From CAZMVU01 sp964569295 (GTDB taxonomy: Bacteria; Hydrogenedentota; Hydrogenedentia; Hydrogenedentales; JAGMZX01): DNA of 56,608 bases. The stretch covers positions 1 to 56,608 of the forward strand of contig CAZMVU010000008.1 in assembly GCA_964569295.1 (NCBI GenBank), read 5' to 3'. Position numbers and translations under genes: made by a program. How positions within the stretch are numbered: the first letter of the stretch is position 1; each line of letters begins with the position of its first letter. Below the pieces are notes generated by a model that made no database searches, was not told where the DNA came from, and worked only from the letters and a program-made list of their open reading frames with translations. This document shows positions 26,285-34,235 of this stretch, piece by piece.

Positions 26285-27729
26285 GGCGCAGCCTCCTCCG
26301 CCCCGAGTGCAAGGTGCCCCCGAAAGACCAGGTGGTCGCCGCGCATTTCACCGGCAACCTGCAATCGGCCCATGTGGCCGAGCGCCTGTGCTGCCGGCGC
26401 GAGGCGATAGTCCGCATCCCGCCGGTCCATGCCGGGAATGAGTTCTTCCTTCGCCGCGTTTCCAATCGCCTCCTCGGCAAGCGGCCCCACCTGTGTCCAG
26501 TCCACCTGCAACACGGCATCCGCCCGCACACCCGCCCGCTGACGCATGTGCCCGGCAAGCCGCCCCATGCTGCGCACATTCGAAGTGGCTATCCAGTTGC
26601 TTTCATCTGTCGCCAGGCACAGCGTCAACCGTTCGCCCAGCCACGGCTGCGCCACCCCCGCGCTACCATGCCAATCATAGGGCCGGGCCAATGCGTCGTC
26701 CAGTAACGGCGCAAGTGGGTGCGGCGGTTCCGCCCGGTGCGGCGCCTGTAAGACAAACGCGAGATCAGGCACGGGCAGGGGCAGACTTATATCCAGGTCG
26801 CGCAGCGCCAGGGCGCATTCAGCCGAGCGCGCCTCCCAGTTGTCCGGCAGTGCATCCAGTGGCCACGCCTGCACCGCTTGTGCATAGAGGGCCGCCGCCA
26901 GGTCCGCCAACGCGGTGTGCTCAATAGGCGGCCACGCCGCAACAGCACGCGTAACGGTGGCCACCAAATCCGACACATCCGCTGCCCGGGAGGCATTGAG
27001 GCTCATCACCGGCGATTCCGGCCAGGCATTCGTGAGGTAGAGGGGGCGGCGGCGCGGCGTGACCGAATGGGCGATTCTACCGGAAACCCGCCACCCCTCC
27101 GCACCACCGAGGGTGAGGCGCCCCCCTCCGGCGCCAGTCCAGTCCAGGCGCACTTCATCATGGGCCATGGCCTCGCGCCAAGGTGTGGGATCAGCGGCGC
27201 GTGCTGCGCGGAGATAACCCTGCGTACGTGAGATAATAAGGTAGCCATCGTGCCAGGCATAATAGAAAGGGCCATAGCGATAGATGCCGCCGCCCACATG
27301 CCCCCCGAGCATGCGGTTTAGCCCATGCGCCGCCCACGCCACCACGCCCGGCCGCGTGCATATGCCCATGCCGGCGCTTTCCCCGCCGCGCGCCGCCAGC
27401 ACCCCTGCTCCCAGCCACACGCTCCACCGGCTGGCGGTCGGCCGGATGCCGGTCATGCGCCGCACCGCCAAGGCAAGGTCCTGCTGCGGCTTGGGCCAAT
27501 GCGCTTCGAGGGCAGCCCCTCCCCCGCTCCGGTTCAAAGCGGCCAAAAACGCTGGAAAATCAGGGGCCCGTAGTGTAACCGCCGCGTTCGGCGGGCAGAA
27601 CCCGGCGTGCGGCGCCTGCTTCAGCACCTGATCGGCCCATGCCAACAGCACCATAGCCACGCCCGCCGTAAGCAGGCCGAGCCAGCGCCGCCGGGGCCGG
27701 GGGCTATTCACCGGGTTCGATGCCGTCAT
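26281..27729 (-). CDS. Single-pass membrane protein of unknown function
   Basis: I do not recognise this 482 aa protein. It begins MTASNPVNSPRPRRRW, then has one hydrophobic helix at about 16-34, giving a short cytoplasmic basic tail and a large periplasmic part. The body is rich in Trp and Ala, with motifs such as GIYRYGPFYYAWHDGYLIIS and several VWLG/MGRL stretches. It recalls DUF3352-type proteins that assess integrity of an envelope process, but the likeness is weak. A GTG four codons upstream (27741) is an alternative start; neither has a good SD. ATGA overlap with the glycosidase-like gene downstream indicates coupled translation. Confidence 0.6.
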   Translation of the reverse strand: MTASNPVNSPRPRRRWLGLLTAGVAMVLLAWADQVLKQAPHAGFCPPNAAVTLRAPDFPAFLAALNRSGGGAALEAHWPKPQQDLALAVRRMTGIRPTASRWSVWLGAGVLAARGGESAGMGICTRPGVVAWAAHGLNRMLGGHVGGGIYRYGPFYYAWHDGYLIISRTQGYLRAARAADPTPWREAMAHDEVRLDWTGAGGGRLTLGGAEGWRVSGRIAHSVTPRRRPLYLTNAWPESPVMSLNASRAADVSDLVATVTRAVAAWPPIEHTALADLAAALYAQAVQAWPLDALPDNWEARSAECALALRDLDISLPLPVPDLAFVLQAPHRAEPPHPLAPLLDDALARPYDWHGSAGVAQPWLGERLTLCLATDESNWIATSNVRSMGRLAGHMRQRAGVRADAVLQVDWTQVGPLAEEAIGNAAKEELIPGMDRRDADYRLAPAAQALGHMGRLQVAGEMRGDHLVFRGHLALGAEEAAP

Positions 27730-27762
27730 CGCGCGTTGCACCGGTTGGGTGCGCGGCCCGTC

Positions 27763-28032
27763 TCAGGCCTGTTCCCACACCGAGTCTTTTTCGCGATTAC
27801 GCTTTTCCTCGATGGCCGCCAATTCCGCGGCCATCTCGGCTTGCAGGTTCTGCGCCTCCGGCGGCGGCGCCTGGCTTATTTTCGTCTCGTAATCCAGCCG
27901 GGCCTGAGCGAGTTTCGCGTCGTAGGTCTTGTCTATCTCGGCCAACTGCGCCTTCTGCGCATCGGATAGTTTTTTGCCCGGACCGCTGCTCTCTTCGAGA
28001 CGTTCCATGGCGCGTTCATAGGCACTTTTCAT
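27763..28032 (-). CDS. Small coiled-coil protein, conserved hypothetical
   Basis: This 89 aa, highly charged helical protein begins MKSAYERAMERLEESSGPGK. An AGGAGGAGGG run lies within 15 bases of the start, a very strong SD region. Heptad-like spacing of Leu and Ala from residue 20 to 80 (QKAQLAEIDKTYDAKLAQAR, AEMAAELAAIEEKR) indicates one or two long helices with no signal or membrane segment. I do not recognise a family. It lies between two genes of unknown function and probably shares a transcript with them. Confidence 0.7.
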   Translation of the reverse strand: MKSAYERAMERLEESSGPGKKLSDAQKAQLAEIDKTYDAKLAQARLDYETKISQAPPPEAQNLQAEMAAELAAIEEKRNREKDSVWEQA

Positions 28033-28076
28033 TACCTTGCCCTCCTCCTGAGGATGTTGTGACAGGCCGTCACCGG

Positions 28077-28568
28077 CTAAACAGCGAACTCGTCGTCCAC
28101 AATGCTGGCGATAAACCGTTCGACCGAGACAGGGTAGTACCGGCTGTCCGGCGTCAGGAACACGCCGGTGGTAATGTCCTCATAGCGGTCGAGTTCATCC
28201 AGGTTTTCCGCCAGCACCCGATCCATATCCCCTTCGAAATGCTGCACTTCGAGACGTTCCGAGCTGCACTCGACTGGCCGGTTGGGAAACCCGAGATAAC
28301 CGAAAAAACGGCCACTGAGTTCGAGATCCACGTTGTCTTCGCCAAAAATATCCTCGTAACTCGGGAAATACGCCGCCGGCCGTACAATGAACCGGGGTGA
28401 CACATGAATCCGCCCTTTTACGCGCGTGGTGGCAAAACCCGACTCGAAAGAATCGCCCAGACAGATGTAGGGCAGTTCATGGTAGCCCTTCACGATACCG
28501 TGGCGTGGGCGCCGCACGATACGCGTCCGCCGGTACAATTCGCGCAATTCATATTCATTCAACGACAT
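28077..28568 (-). CDS. Hypothetical protein, 163 aa
   Basis: I do not recognise this soluble protein. It starts MSLNEYELRELYRRTRIVRR and includes aromatic-rich segments (HELPYICLGDSF, YFPSYEDIFGED, LSGRFFGYLGF). It carries many acidic residues in the C-terminal half (DMDRVLAENLDELDRYED). There is no signal peptide and no membrane segment. Codon use matches its neighbours and the frame is clean for its whole length, so it is likely a real gene. It is spaced 44 bases from the small coiled-coil gene downstream. Confidence 0.6.
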   Translation of the reverse strand: MSLNEYELRELYRRTRIVRRPRHGIVKGYHELPYICLGDSFESGFATTRVKGRIHVSPRFIVRPAAYFPSYEDIFGEDNVDLELSGRFFGYLGFPNRPVECSSERLEVQHFEGDMDRVLAENLDELDRYEDITTGVFLTPDSRYYPVSVERFIASIVDDEFAV

Positions 28569-28675
28569 GCCCTGCTGCCTCTGCTCGGAAAGCCGGATTA
28601 CCCTTCGTTCAAAGTCTCATTGGTAAACCCGATTGCCGTGAGTACAGAAACCCTAACTTAGCGCCGTTGTTTGGG

Positions 28676-28691
28676 TTCCAGACCTCTGGAA
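28676..28691. repeat. Short inverted repeat in a 138-base gap
   Basis: TTCCAGA at 28676-28682 and TCTGGAA at 28685-28691 form a 7-bp stem with a 2-base gap, flanked by GGG and CCCC. It lies between the 163 aa gene and the membrane protein upstream. Possible weak terminator or processing site. Confidence 0.35.
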
Positions 28692-28712
28692 AACCCCGGC
28701 ACTGACTTCAGT

Positions 28713-29174
28713 CTACTCCGCCATCACCGGCAGTGCAACCGCCCCCGTGTCGACGAGTTCCACCGCGCCCTGTGTGTATCGGTACCGGACCGCGATCCAG
28801 TCGCCAGCATTCAACCGGGCGAACGTGGCCGGGGTCACTGCGGCGGTCAGACGGACTGTGCCCCCGGCCGGAAGCGCGGTCTCGATAAGCAACCGCGGCC
28901 GTGGATTCTCTTCACCGGGCGGGGCCGGCTGCTTCTCGATAATCTTGCCGGCTGCCTGCATGATGCCGTTATCCACCTGAACCTCGGCGCCGAAGGAGTT
29001 CATCTGCTGAAAAACATACTGGACAAGCAGAAACAGCACGAACACAAAGATTCCGATGTAAATAAGGGTGAGCCGCTGACGCATGGTGAGCCTGCGGCGC
29101 GCCGGCTGGCCAAAAGGCATCGCATACTTCCGGCCGGCCTCGCGCAAGGATTCCCGGGTGAACTTGCGCGGCAT
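28713..29174 (-). CDS. Small single-pass membrane protein
   Basis: This 153 aa protein starts at the ATG at 29174 (MPRKFTRESL), preceded by GGAG at ten bases. A basic N-terminus is followed by one strong hydrophobic helix at about residues 36-56 (LTLIYIGIFVFVLFLLVQYV). The remaining beta-rich domain of about 95 residues should lie outside the inner membrane (LIETALPAGGTVRLTAAV, AVRYRYTQGAVELVDTG). I do not recognise a family. It follows degP, with a large hairpin between them, so it may be transcribed separately or at a reduced level. Confidence 0.65.
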   Translation of the reverse strand: MPRKFTRESLREAGRKYAMPFGQPARRRLTMRQRLTLIYIGIFVFVLFLLVQYVFQQMNSFGAEVQVDNGIMQAAGKIIEKQPAPPGEENPRPRLLIETALPAGGTVRLTAAVTPATFARLNAGDWIAVRYRYTQGAVELVDTGAVALPVMAE

Positions 29175-29201
29175 GATACAAAACTCCGCGTGCCTATCAG
29201 G

Positions 29202-29234
29202 CGGCGGGGCGTCCCGCCATGAGACGCCCCGCCG
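29202..29234 (-). terminator. 12-bp GC-rich hairpin after degP
   Basis: CGGCGGGGCGTC at 29202-29213 pairs perfectly with 29223-29234 across a 9-base loop. It lies 17 bases after the degP stop. There is no T run on the - strand after the stem. It is most likely a termination or mRNA 3'-end stabilising structure for the bat-glnD-degP transcript. Confidence 0.55.
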
Positions 29235-29251
29235 CGGTTGGTGCAACCGTG

Positions 29252-30679
29252 TTATTCCGCGGGGACCTCGAGCACGGTCATGCTGTCCACATCACCCCGC
29301 TGGAAGCGAATAATGACCGACTTGCCGGCGCCGGCATCGCTGATGATCCGTTTGAAGTCTTCGGGATTCCGTACCGGCTCGCGGCCTGCTTCCGTGATCA
29401 CATCGCCCCGGCTCAGACCGGCATCATCCGCGGCGCTGCCCGCTTTGACCTCGGTCACGAGCACGCCCCGGGCATCTTCACCCAGGCCAAGCCGCTGAGC
29501 CAGCTCAGGCGTGAGGGACCGCAGATCAAGGCCAAGCACGGACGTGTCAGCGCTCACACGCATCTCACCCGGATCCCACTCCTCGAGTTTGACTGTGACC
29601 TTCATGAGTTCCTCATCGCGCCAGACCTCGAGATTCGCCTTCTCGCCGGGGTCGAGAGCGGAGATGTTGGTCACCAGGTCCTGCGCGGTTTCAATGCTCT
29701 CGCCGTTCACCTTGCGGATCACGTCGTAGGTCTTGAGATCCGCCCGCGCCGCCGGGGTGTCGGGCTGCACTTCCTTCACGAAAGCGCCGCTGTCATCGGG
29801 CAAACCAAGACTCCCGGCGAACTCTGAGGCGTCCATGATCTGCACGCCCAGGTAGCCGCGGGTCACCTTGCCTTCCGAGATAAGCTGGGGCACGATGTCT
29901 TTCGCCGTATTCACCGGAATCGCGAAGCCCAGCGAATTCGCGCCCCAGACAATGGCGATGTTGATACCGATAACCTCGCCGTCGATGTTCACGAGCGGGC
30001 CGCCGCTGTTGCCCAGGTTGATGGCCGCATCGGTCTGAATGAGGTTCTGGAAACGCAGCCCCTGGGCGGAAAGGCCCGCCAGGTTTTCCCGGCCGAGCGC
30101 ACTGACGTGCCCGAAGCTGAGAGAACCCTCGAAACCACGCGGGCTCCCCAATGCCACGGCGAACTGACCGGTCTTCAACGTTTCCGAGTCGCCCAGCTTG
30201 GCCACAGGCAGATCCTCCTCGGCCTCGATCTTGACCACCGCGAGATCCGTATCCGGGTCGCGGCCGACCACTTCCGCGTCGTACTCATTACCGTTCCAGA
30301 GGCGCACGGTGATCGCGCGGGCATCTTCCACGACGTGGTTGTTGGTCACGATATGCCCATCGGCATCGTAGAGGAAGCCGGAGCCTGTGGCGCGCCTTTC
30401 CGGACGCGGCCGCATGGGCATGGGGCCTTGACCCCCATCGTCAGGGACGCCGAAGAAGCGGAAGAGATCCTCGAGCTCGGGCCGTTGTCCCTTGGCGCCC
30501 TCGCGCTCGACCTTCCCTTTCGTGTCAATGTTCACCACTGACGGCCGCACTTCTTCGTGCAGCCGCACGAAGGCGTTTTCGAGCTCCTTGAGCAAATTGC
30601 TCTGGGCGTTCGCGGCGCCCTGTACGCCGGCCACTGCCAGCACTGCGGCCAATACAACAGGCCATGTCTTGCGTATCAT
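29252..30679 (-). CDS. degP: Periplasmic Do/HtrA-type serine protease
   Basis: This 475 aa trypsin-like protease has two PDZ domains and handles misfolded envelope proteins. The start is the ATG at 30679, which overlaps the glnD stop as TGATG and has AGGAGG six bases upstream. A signal peptide ends near residue 26 (AANAQ). The triad is complete: H115 (TNNHVVEDA), D145 (DTDLAVVKI) and S225 (GNSGGPL). PDZ1 starts near residue 275 (GYLGVQIMDA) and PDZ2 near 375 (LGLDLRSLTPELAQRLGL). Whether it is DegP or DegQ-like cannot be decided from sequence. It is the last gene of the long bat/glnD transcript. Confidence 0.93.
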   Translation of the reverse strand: MIRKTWPVVLAAVLAVAGVQGAANAQSNLLKELENAFVRLHEEVRPSVVNIDTKGKVEREGAKGQRPELEDLFRFFGVPDDGGQGPMPMRPRPERRATGSGFLYDADGHIVTNNHVVEDARAITVRLWNGNEYDAEVVGRDPDTDLAVVKIEAEEDLPVAKLGDSETLKTGQFAVALGSPRGFEGSLSFGHVSALGRENLAGLSAQGLRFQNLIQTDAAINLGNSGGPLVNIDGEVIGINIAIVWGANSLGFAIPVNTAKDIVPQLISEGKVTRGYLGVQIMDASEFAGSLGLPDDSGAFVKEVQPDTPAARADLKTYDVIRKVNGESIETAQDLVTNISALDPGEKANLEVWRDEELMKVTVKLEEWDPGEMRVSADTSVLGLDLRSLTPELAQRLGLGEDARGVLVTEVKAGSAADDAGLSRGDVITEAGREPVRNPEDFKRIISDAGAGKSVIIRFQRGDVDSMTVLEVPAE

Positions 30680-33375
30680 CACATACCTCCTTTGGCTTCA
30701 GACAAGGCCGAAGGCTCCACGGCGGCGAACAGCGCTGCGCGCACAAGCTCCTGAACGGCCTTGTCTTCCAGTTTCGTTCCATCCATTTGTACATAGAACG
30801 CGTCGCGTATGCGGCGCGCATCCGTCACGATTCGTGCAGATTGTATGTCGAGCCCGGATTGCGTGAGCGCCCGGGTAATGTCATAGAGCAAGCCGGTGCG
30901 GTCACCGGTTTCCACGTCGATCACGGTGTGCGTGCGCGATGCCTCATTATCGAATTCGATGCGCGTCTGCACGGGCGTCCGGGGCTGGAGCAATGCAAAT
31001 ATGCGTCGGCGCGAATTGTCCACGTGCCGCTGCACATCTTCCCCTGCCATTAATACACCGCGTAATACCCGGCGCATGCCCGCTAGCTGGGCTTCAGTGA
31101 GCGGGGCGTGCCGGCTGGCGTCAATCACGGTAAAGCAGTCGACCACGAAACCGTCCGGCCGGGTAAACAGTGCCGCGGCGCGCACATCGGCCAGTTGTGC
31201 CGTGAAACTGCCGGTAATCCGGGAGAACAAGCCCGGCCGGTCCTGGGTGCACACGACTACCTCGGTGGTGCCGGTTTCCTCGTGGGTTTCTGCATAGACC
31301 GCCAGGCCGGTGCGGCGCGCCTCATCGAGGCAGGTAAGGTGCCACGCGATGTGCGCAGCGCTGAACGCGACCAGGTACCGTGTGCCCAAGCCGCGCACAT
31401 GCGACTCGATTTCGAGGCGCAGGTGCTCGGGAACCCGCTTGCGTACGTCCGCGATTTTGTCCGCACTCCAGTAGTTCTCTGCGGAAACCTCGGTTCGCCC
31501 GCGCAGGTACCGCTCCGTTTTGAGGAACAGCTTCAAGAGCAGCGCCCCCTTCCACTCGGTCCACACACCCGGCCCGACAGCGCACAAATCCGCGTAGGAA
31601 AGGAGCAGGAGCTTGCCCAGGCGCTCGTCGGACTTCATGGTCTGCGCAAAAGTCCGGATGGTGTCCCAATCATCCGTGTCGCGGTACATGGCGATAGTGT
31701 TCATGAGCAGATGATGCTCTACCAGAAAGGCGATGCGCTCGTTTTCATCGGCGTCGAGCCCGATGCGCTCGCTGATGCGCCGTGCAAGGCGCACCCCCTC
31801 GGCCACATGCGTGTCGCCCGAAACCTTGCCGAGATCGTGGAAGAGAACGGCCATCACAAGGATGTGGTGGTCGCTGATGTGTTGCAACACCCGTTCGAGC
31901 ACGCGCGCTACTGATCCTTCCATGTGCGGGATGGCAGCCAGCGCCTCGATAGCCCGCAGGGTATGTTCATCCACCGGGTAATGGTGAAAGTCCTCGTAGC
32001 GCACCACGCTCTGCACCTCGGCGAATTCGGGGATGTAAGCAGCCAGCAACCCGCAGTCGGCCATCTGGCGAAGCACACGCCCCGCCTGCATGGGGTGGTT
32101 GCAGATAGCGACGAAGAACCGGCGCACGAGATCGTTCGAGACAAGAGCATCGCCCACTTGTTTCACGCTGCGGGTGACCTGCCGTTCGGTTTGCAGGCTC
32201 AGCGGCACGTCATGGCGCACGGATTCGTAGAACACGCGCATGAGCCGGCTAGGGTGCTCGATGAACCAGTTCGGATCGCCCGCGCCGGCGTAGAGCCGGC
32301 CATCACGCACGACGATGGGGTTATCGTCCGGAGCGGGCGCCTGGGTGAACTCGAGTTCGAGCTGGTTGTCTGCAATTCTCGCGGCCACCCCCAGAAAACG
32401 CCGCAGGTTGCGCGCGGCAACGTAATAGTCTTTCAGGAACCGGTCGAGGGCGCGCACAGAATCGTTGCCGTAGTCAAAGGCCTCGGCCACGTGTTTCTGC
32501 AAGTCATAGGTCAACACGTTCTGATCGCGGCCGGTGGCGAAATGCAACTCGGTGCGCACGCGCAGCATGAAATCGACGGCTTCGAGCAATTCGAGGTGCT
32601 CCTCGGGACTTATTAGGCCAAGCCCCACCAGGTCGTCAAGCGAGTTCACGCCGCGGCCGAGCGCGATCATCCACATGCCGACATGATAATCACGCAGCCC
32701 GCCCACGCCTTCCTTCACATTGGGCTCGGGCGTGTAGAGATCGCGGTGTTCCTCGGGCAGGTTGCCCGGTTCCTCGCGCCGCCGCACATACTCGAGCACC
32801 GGCGCGTTCTTGTTACGCAGTTCGGCCATGCGCAGCTTGAGGCGTGCGAATACCGTGTTGTCGCCAGCGATAAGCCGGGCCTGGACGTAGGTGGTAAATA
32901 CCTGGGGATCGCGCTTGGCCAGCACCACGGCCTCACCCACGCCATGGAACGTGCTGCCCACATGAAATCCGATGTCCCACAGGTAGGGCGTAAAAAAACG
33001 GCTGAAAGCCTTCATGTCCGGCGTGACCCGGCCGTCGGTGAGGATTCCCACATCCAAGTCCGAGCACGGCGACAGCGTACCGCGGCCATAACCGCCAAGA
33101 GCGCACACGGCCATTCGCGTGAGCAGTGTCCGGTCAGCCCCGGCGAAATGCAGCGAGAACACCACGGATCCACGCACAATGGTATTGGCCGCTTCGGCGA
33201 GTTGGCGCACCACGTTGATGCCCGACTCGCCCTGTTCATGCCGGGTGCGGATTTCCGACCAGCGCTCGTGCATGTACACGCGCGTCGCATCGAGGCACGC
33301 CTCGCGCGATACATTGCGGAAGGCCTCGTCGCCCACCTGGGCCATGGCCACCAAATCTGTAAAGGATGCGTTCAC
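30679..33375 (-). CDS. glnD: [Protein-PII] uridylyltransferase/uridylyl-removing enzyme
   Basis: GlnD is the nitrogen sensor that adds or removes UMP on PII proteins according to glutamine level. The 898 aa length is close to the usual 850-900. Domains: nucleotidyltransferase with GGYGRGTLSPCSDLDVG (94-110), the GlnD helical region, an HD phosphohydrolase domain (VLFHDLGKVSGDTH and VEHHLLMN), and two C-terminal ACT domains (VVVCTQDRPGLFSRITGSF and VETGDRTGLLYDITRAL). All active-site groups look intact. The ATG at 33375 overlaps the batE stop as ATGA, and its own stop overlaps the degP start. No glnB, glnK or amtB is in the window. Confidence 0.95.
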   Translation of the reverse strand: MNASFTDLVAMAQVGDEAFRNVSREACLDATRVYMHERWSEIRTRHEQGESGINVVRQLAEAANTIVRGSVVFSLHFAGADRTLLTRMAVCALGGYGRGTLSPCSDLDVGILTDGRVTPDMKAFSRFFTPYLWDIGFHVGSTFHGVGEAVVLAKRDPQVFTTYVQARLIAGDNTVFARLKLRMAELRNKNAPVLEYVRRREEPGNLPEEHRDLYTPEPNVKEGVGGLRDYHVGMWMIALGRGVNSLDDLVGLGLISPEEHLELLEAVDFMLRVRTELHFATGRDQNVLTYDLQKHVAEAFDYGNDSVRALDRFLKDYYVAARNLRRFLGVAARIADNQLELEFTQAPAPDDNPIVVRDGRLYAGAGDPNWFIEHPSRLMRVFYESVRHDVPLSLQTERQVTRSVKQVGDALVSNDLVRRFFVAICNHPMQAGRVLRQMADCGLLAAYIPEFAEVQSVVRYEDFHHYPVDEHTLRAIEALAAIPHMEGSVARVLERVLQHISDHHILVMAVLFHDLGKVSGDTHVAEGVRLARRISERIGLDADENERIAFLVEHHLLMNTIAMYRDTDDWDTIRTFAQTMKSDERLGKLLLLSYADLCAVGPGVWTEWKGALLLKLFLKTERYLRGRTEVSAENYWSADKIADVRKRVPEHLRLEIESHVRGLGTRYLVAFSAAHIAWHLTCLDEARRTGLAVYAETHEETGTTEVVVCTQDRPGLFSRITGSFTAQLADVRAAALFTRPDGFVVDCFTVIDASRHAPLTEAQLAGMRRVLRGVLMAGEDVQRHVDNSRRRIFALLQPRTPVQTRIEFDNEASRTHTVIDVETGDRTGLLYDITRALTQSGLDIQSARIVTDARRIRDAFYVQMDGTKLEDKAVQELVRAALFAAVEPSALSEAKGGM

Positions 33376-34235
33376 GTCGCGTGGGATCCTGTCGCGTGTT
33401 TCTTTTCGCCTTCTCGCTCGCCGTTGTTCGATGCATCTCGATCCGGGCTGGCGGCCTGCGGCCGTTCACCGTAGGGCGGTGTTACAAAGGCCAACGCGGC
33501 CTCCGGCACCCAACCGCGCCGTCCATCCGCCGCAGCCACACGCGTCCACCCGGCATGCCGTCGTTCTACGCGCAACCGGTCGCCTTCGTACAAGGCCGCC
33601 TCCGCTGTCCCATCGTCTTCTGCGCCGGCGCCATAAGTCACCACCGCCTCCTCCTCACCGGGGCCATAGCGCAAAGGGACTTCATCCACCACCGCCACGG
33701 CCATCGGCTCAGGGTGTGCCTTGCGCCATGCGGACCAGCCAAAGGCCAGCGCAAGCACCCCCAGAACCACCACCGCACCGCGCAGGTAGGGCAGCGGCCG
33801 GACGATGCGCACCGCCAGCAGCATCCAGAACAACACCCACGCTGCGGCTGCAAGCCACCACGTGGCCCGGTATGCAATGTCATAATGCCAGAAGAGCAAG
33901 TTCTGTTCCCAAAGAGGCGGGGCGGGCCGCTCGGCTTTCTGCCGTGTGTGCGCAACGGCTATCGCCAGGTTGTCACGGGCTTCCTCGAACCCCGGTTCGA
34001 GGCGCAAGGCGCGCTCGAAGTTGGCGATGGCCAGCCCGATACGCCCCTGCTTATAGTACGCATTGCCGAGATTGAAGAAGATAGCGGAATCTTCCGCGCC
34101 CTCCGCCACGAGTTCCTCATAGCCCCGCAAGGCCTGTGCATAGTCCCCGTCGAGGTACGCGTCGTTCGCTTTGGCGAAGGCACCGGTATAGGTATCGGCC
34201 GCCAGCAGCAGCGCGAGGGCAAGCACAGCATTCAC
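33372..34235 (-). CDS. batE: BatE-like TPR/SH3 membrane protein
   Basis: This 287 aa protein sits at the end of the Bat cluster. A signal segment (1-15) and a TPR unit (about 17-95, with FFNLGNAYYKQGRIGLAIAN) are followed by two hydrophobic helices at about 123-145 and 150-168. An SH3-like bacterial domain (about 180-250, LYEGDRLRVERRHAGWTRV) completes it. This order (TPR, membrane, SH3) is characteristic of BatE in the Bacteroides aerotolerance operon. Its function is still unclear; a role in envelope protein complexes with the VWA proteins BatA/BatB is inferred. ATGA overlaps on both sides couple it to batD and glnD. Confidence 0.82.
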   Translation of the reverse strand: MNAVLALALLLAADTYTGAFAKANDAYLDGDYAQALRGYEELVAEGAEDSAIFFNLGNAYYKQGRIGLAIANFERALRLEPGFEEARDNLAIAVAHTRQKAERPAPPLWEQNLLFWHYDIAYRATWWLAAAAWVLFWMLLAVRIVRPLPYLRGAVVVLGVLALAFGWSAWRKAHPEPMAVAVVDEVPLRYGPGEEEAVVTYGAGAEDDGTAEAALYEGDRLRVERRHAGWTRVAAADGRRGWVPEAALAFVTPPYGERPQAASPDRDASNNGEREGEKKHATGSHAT

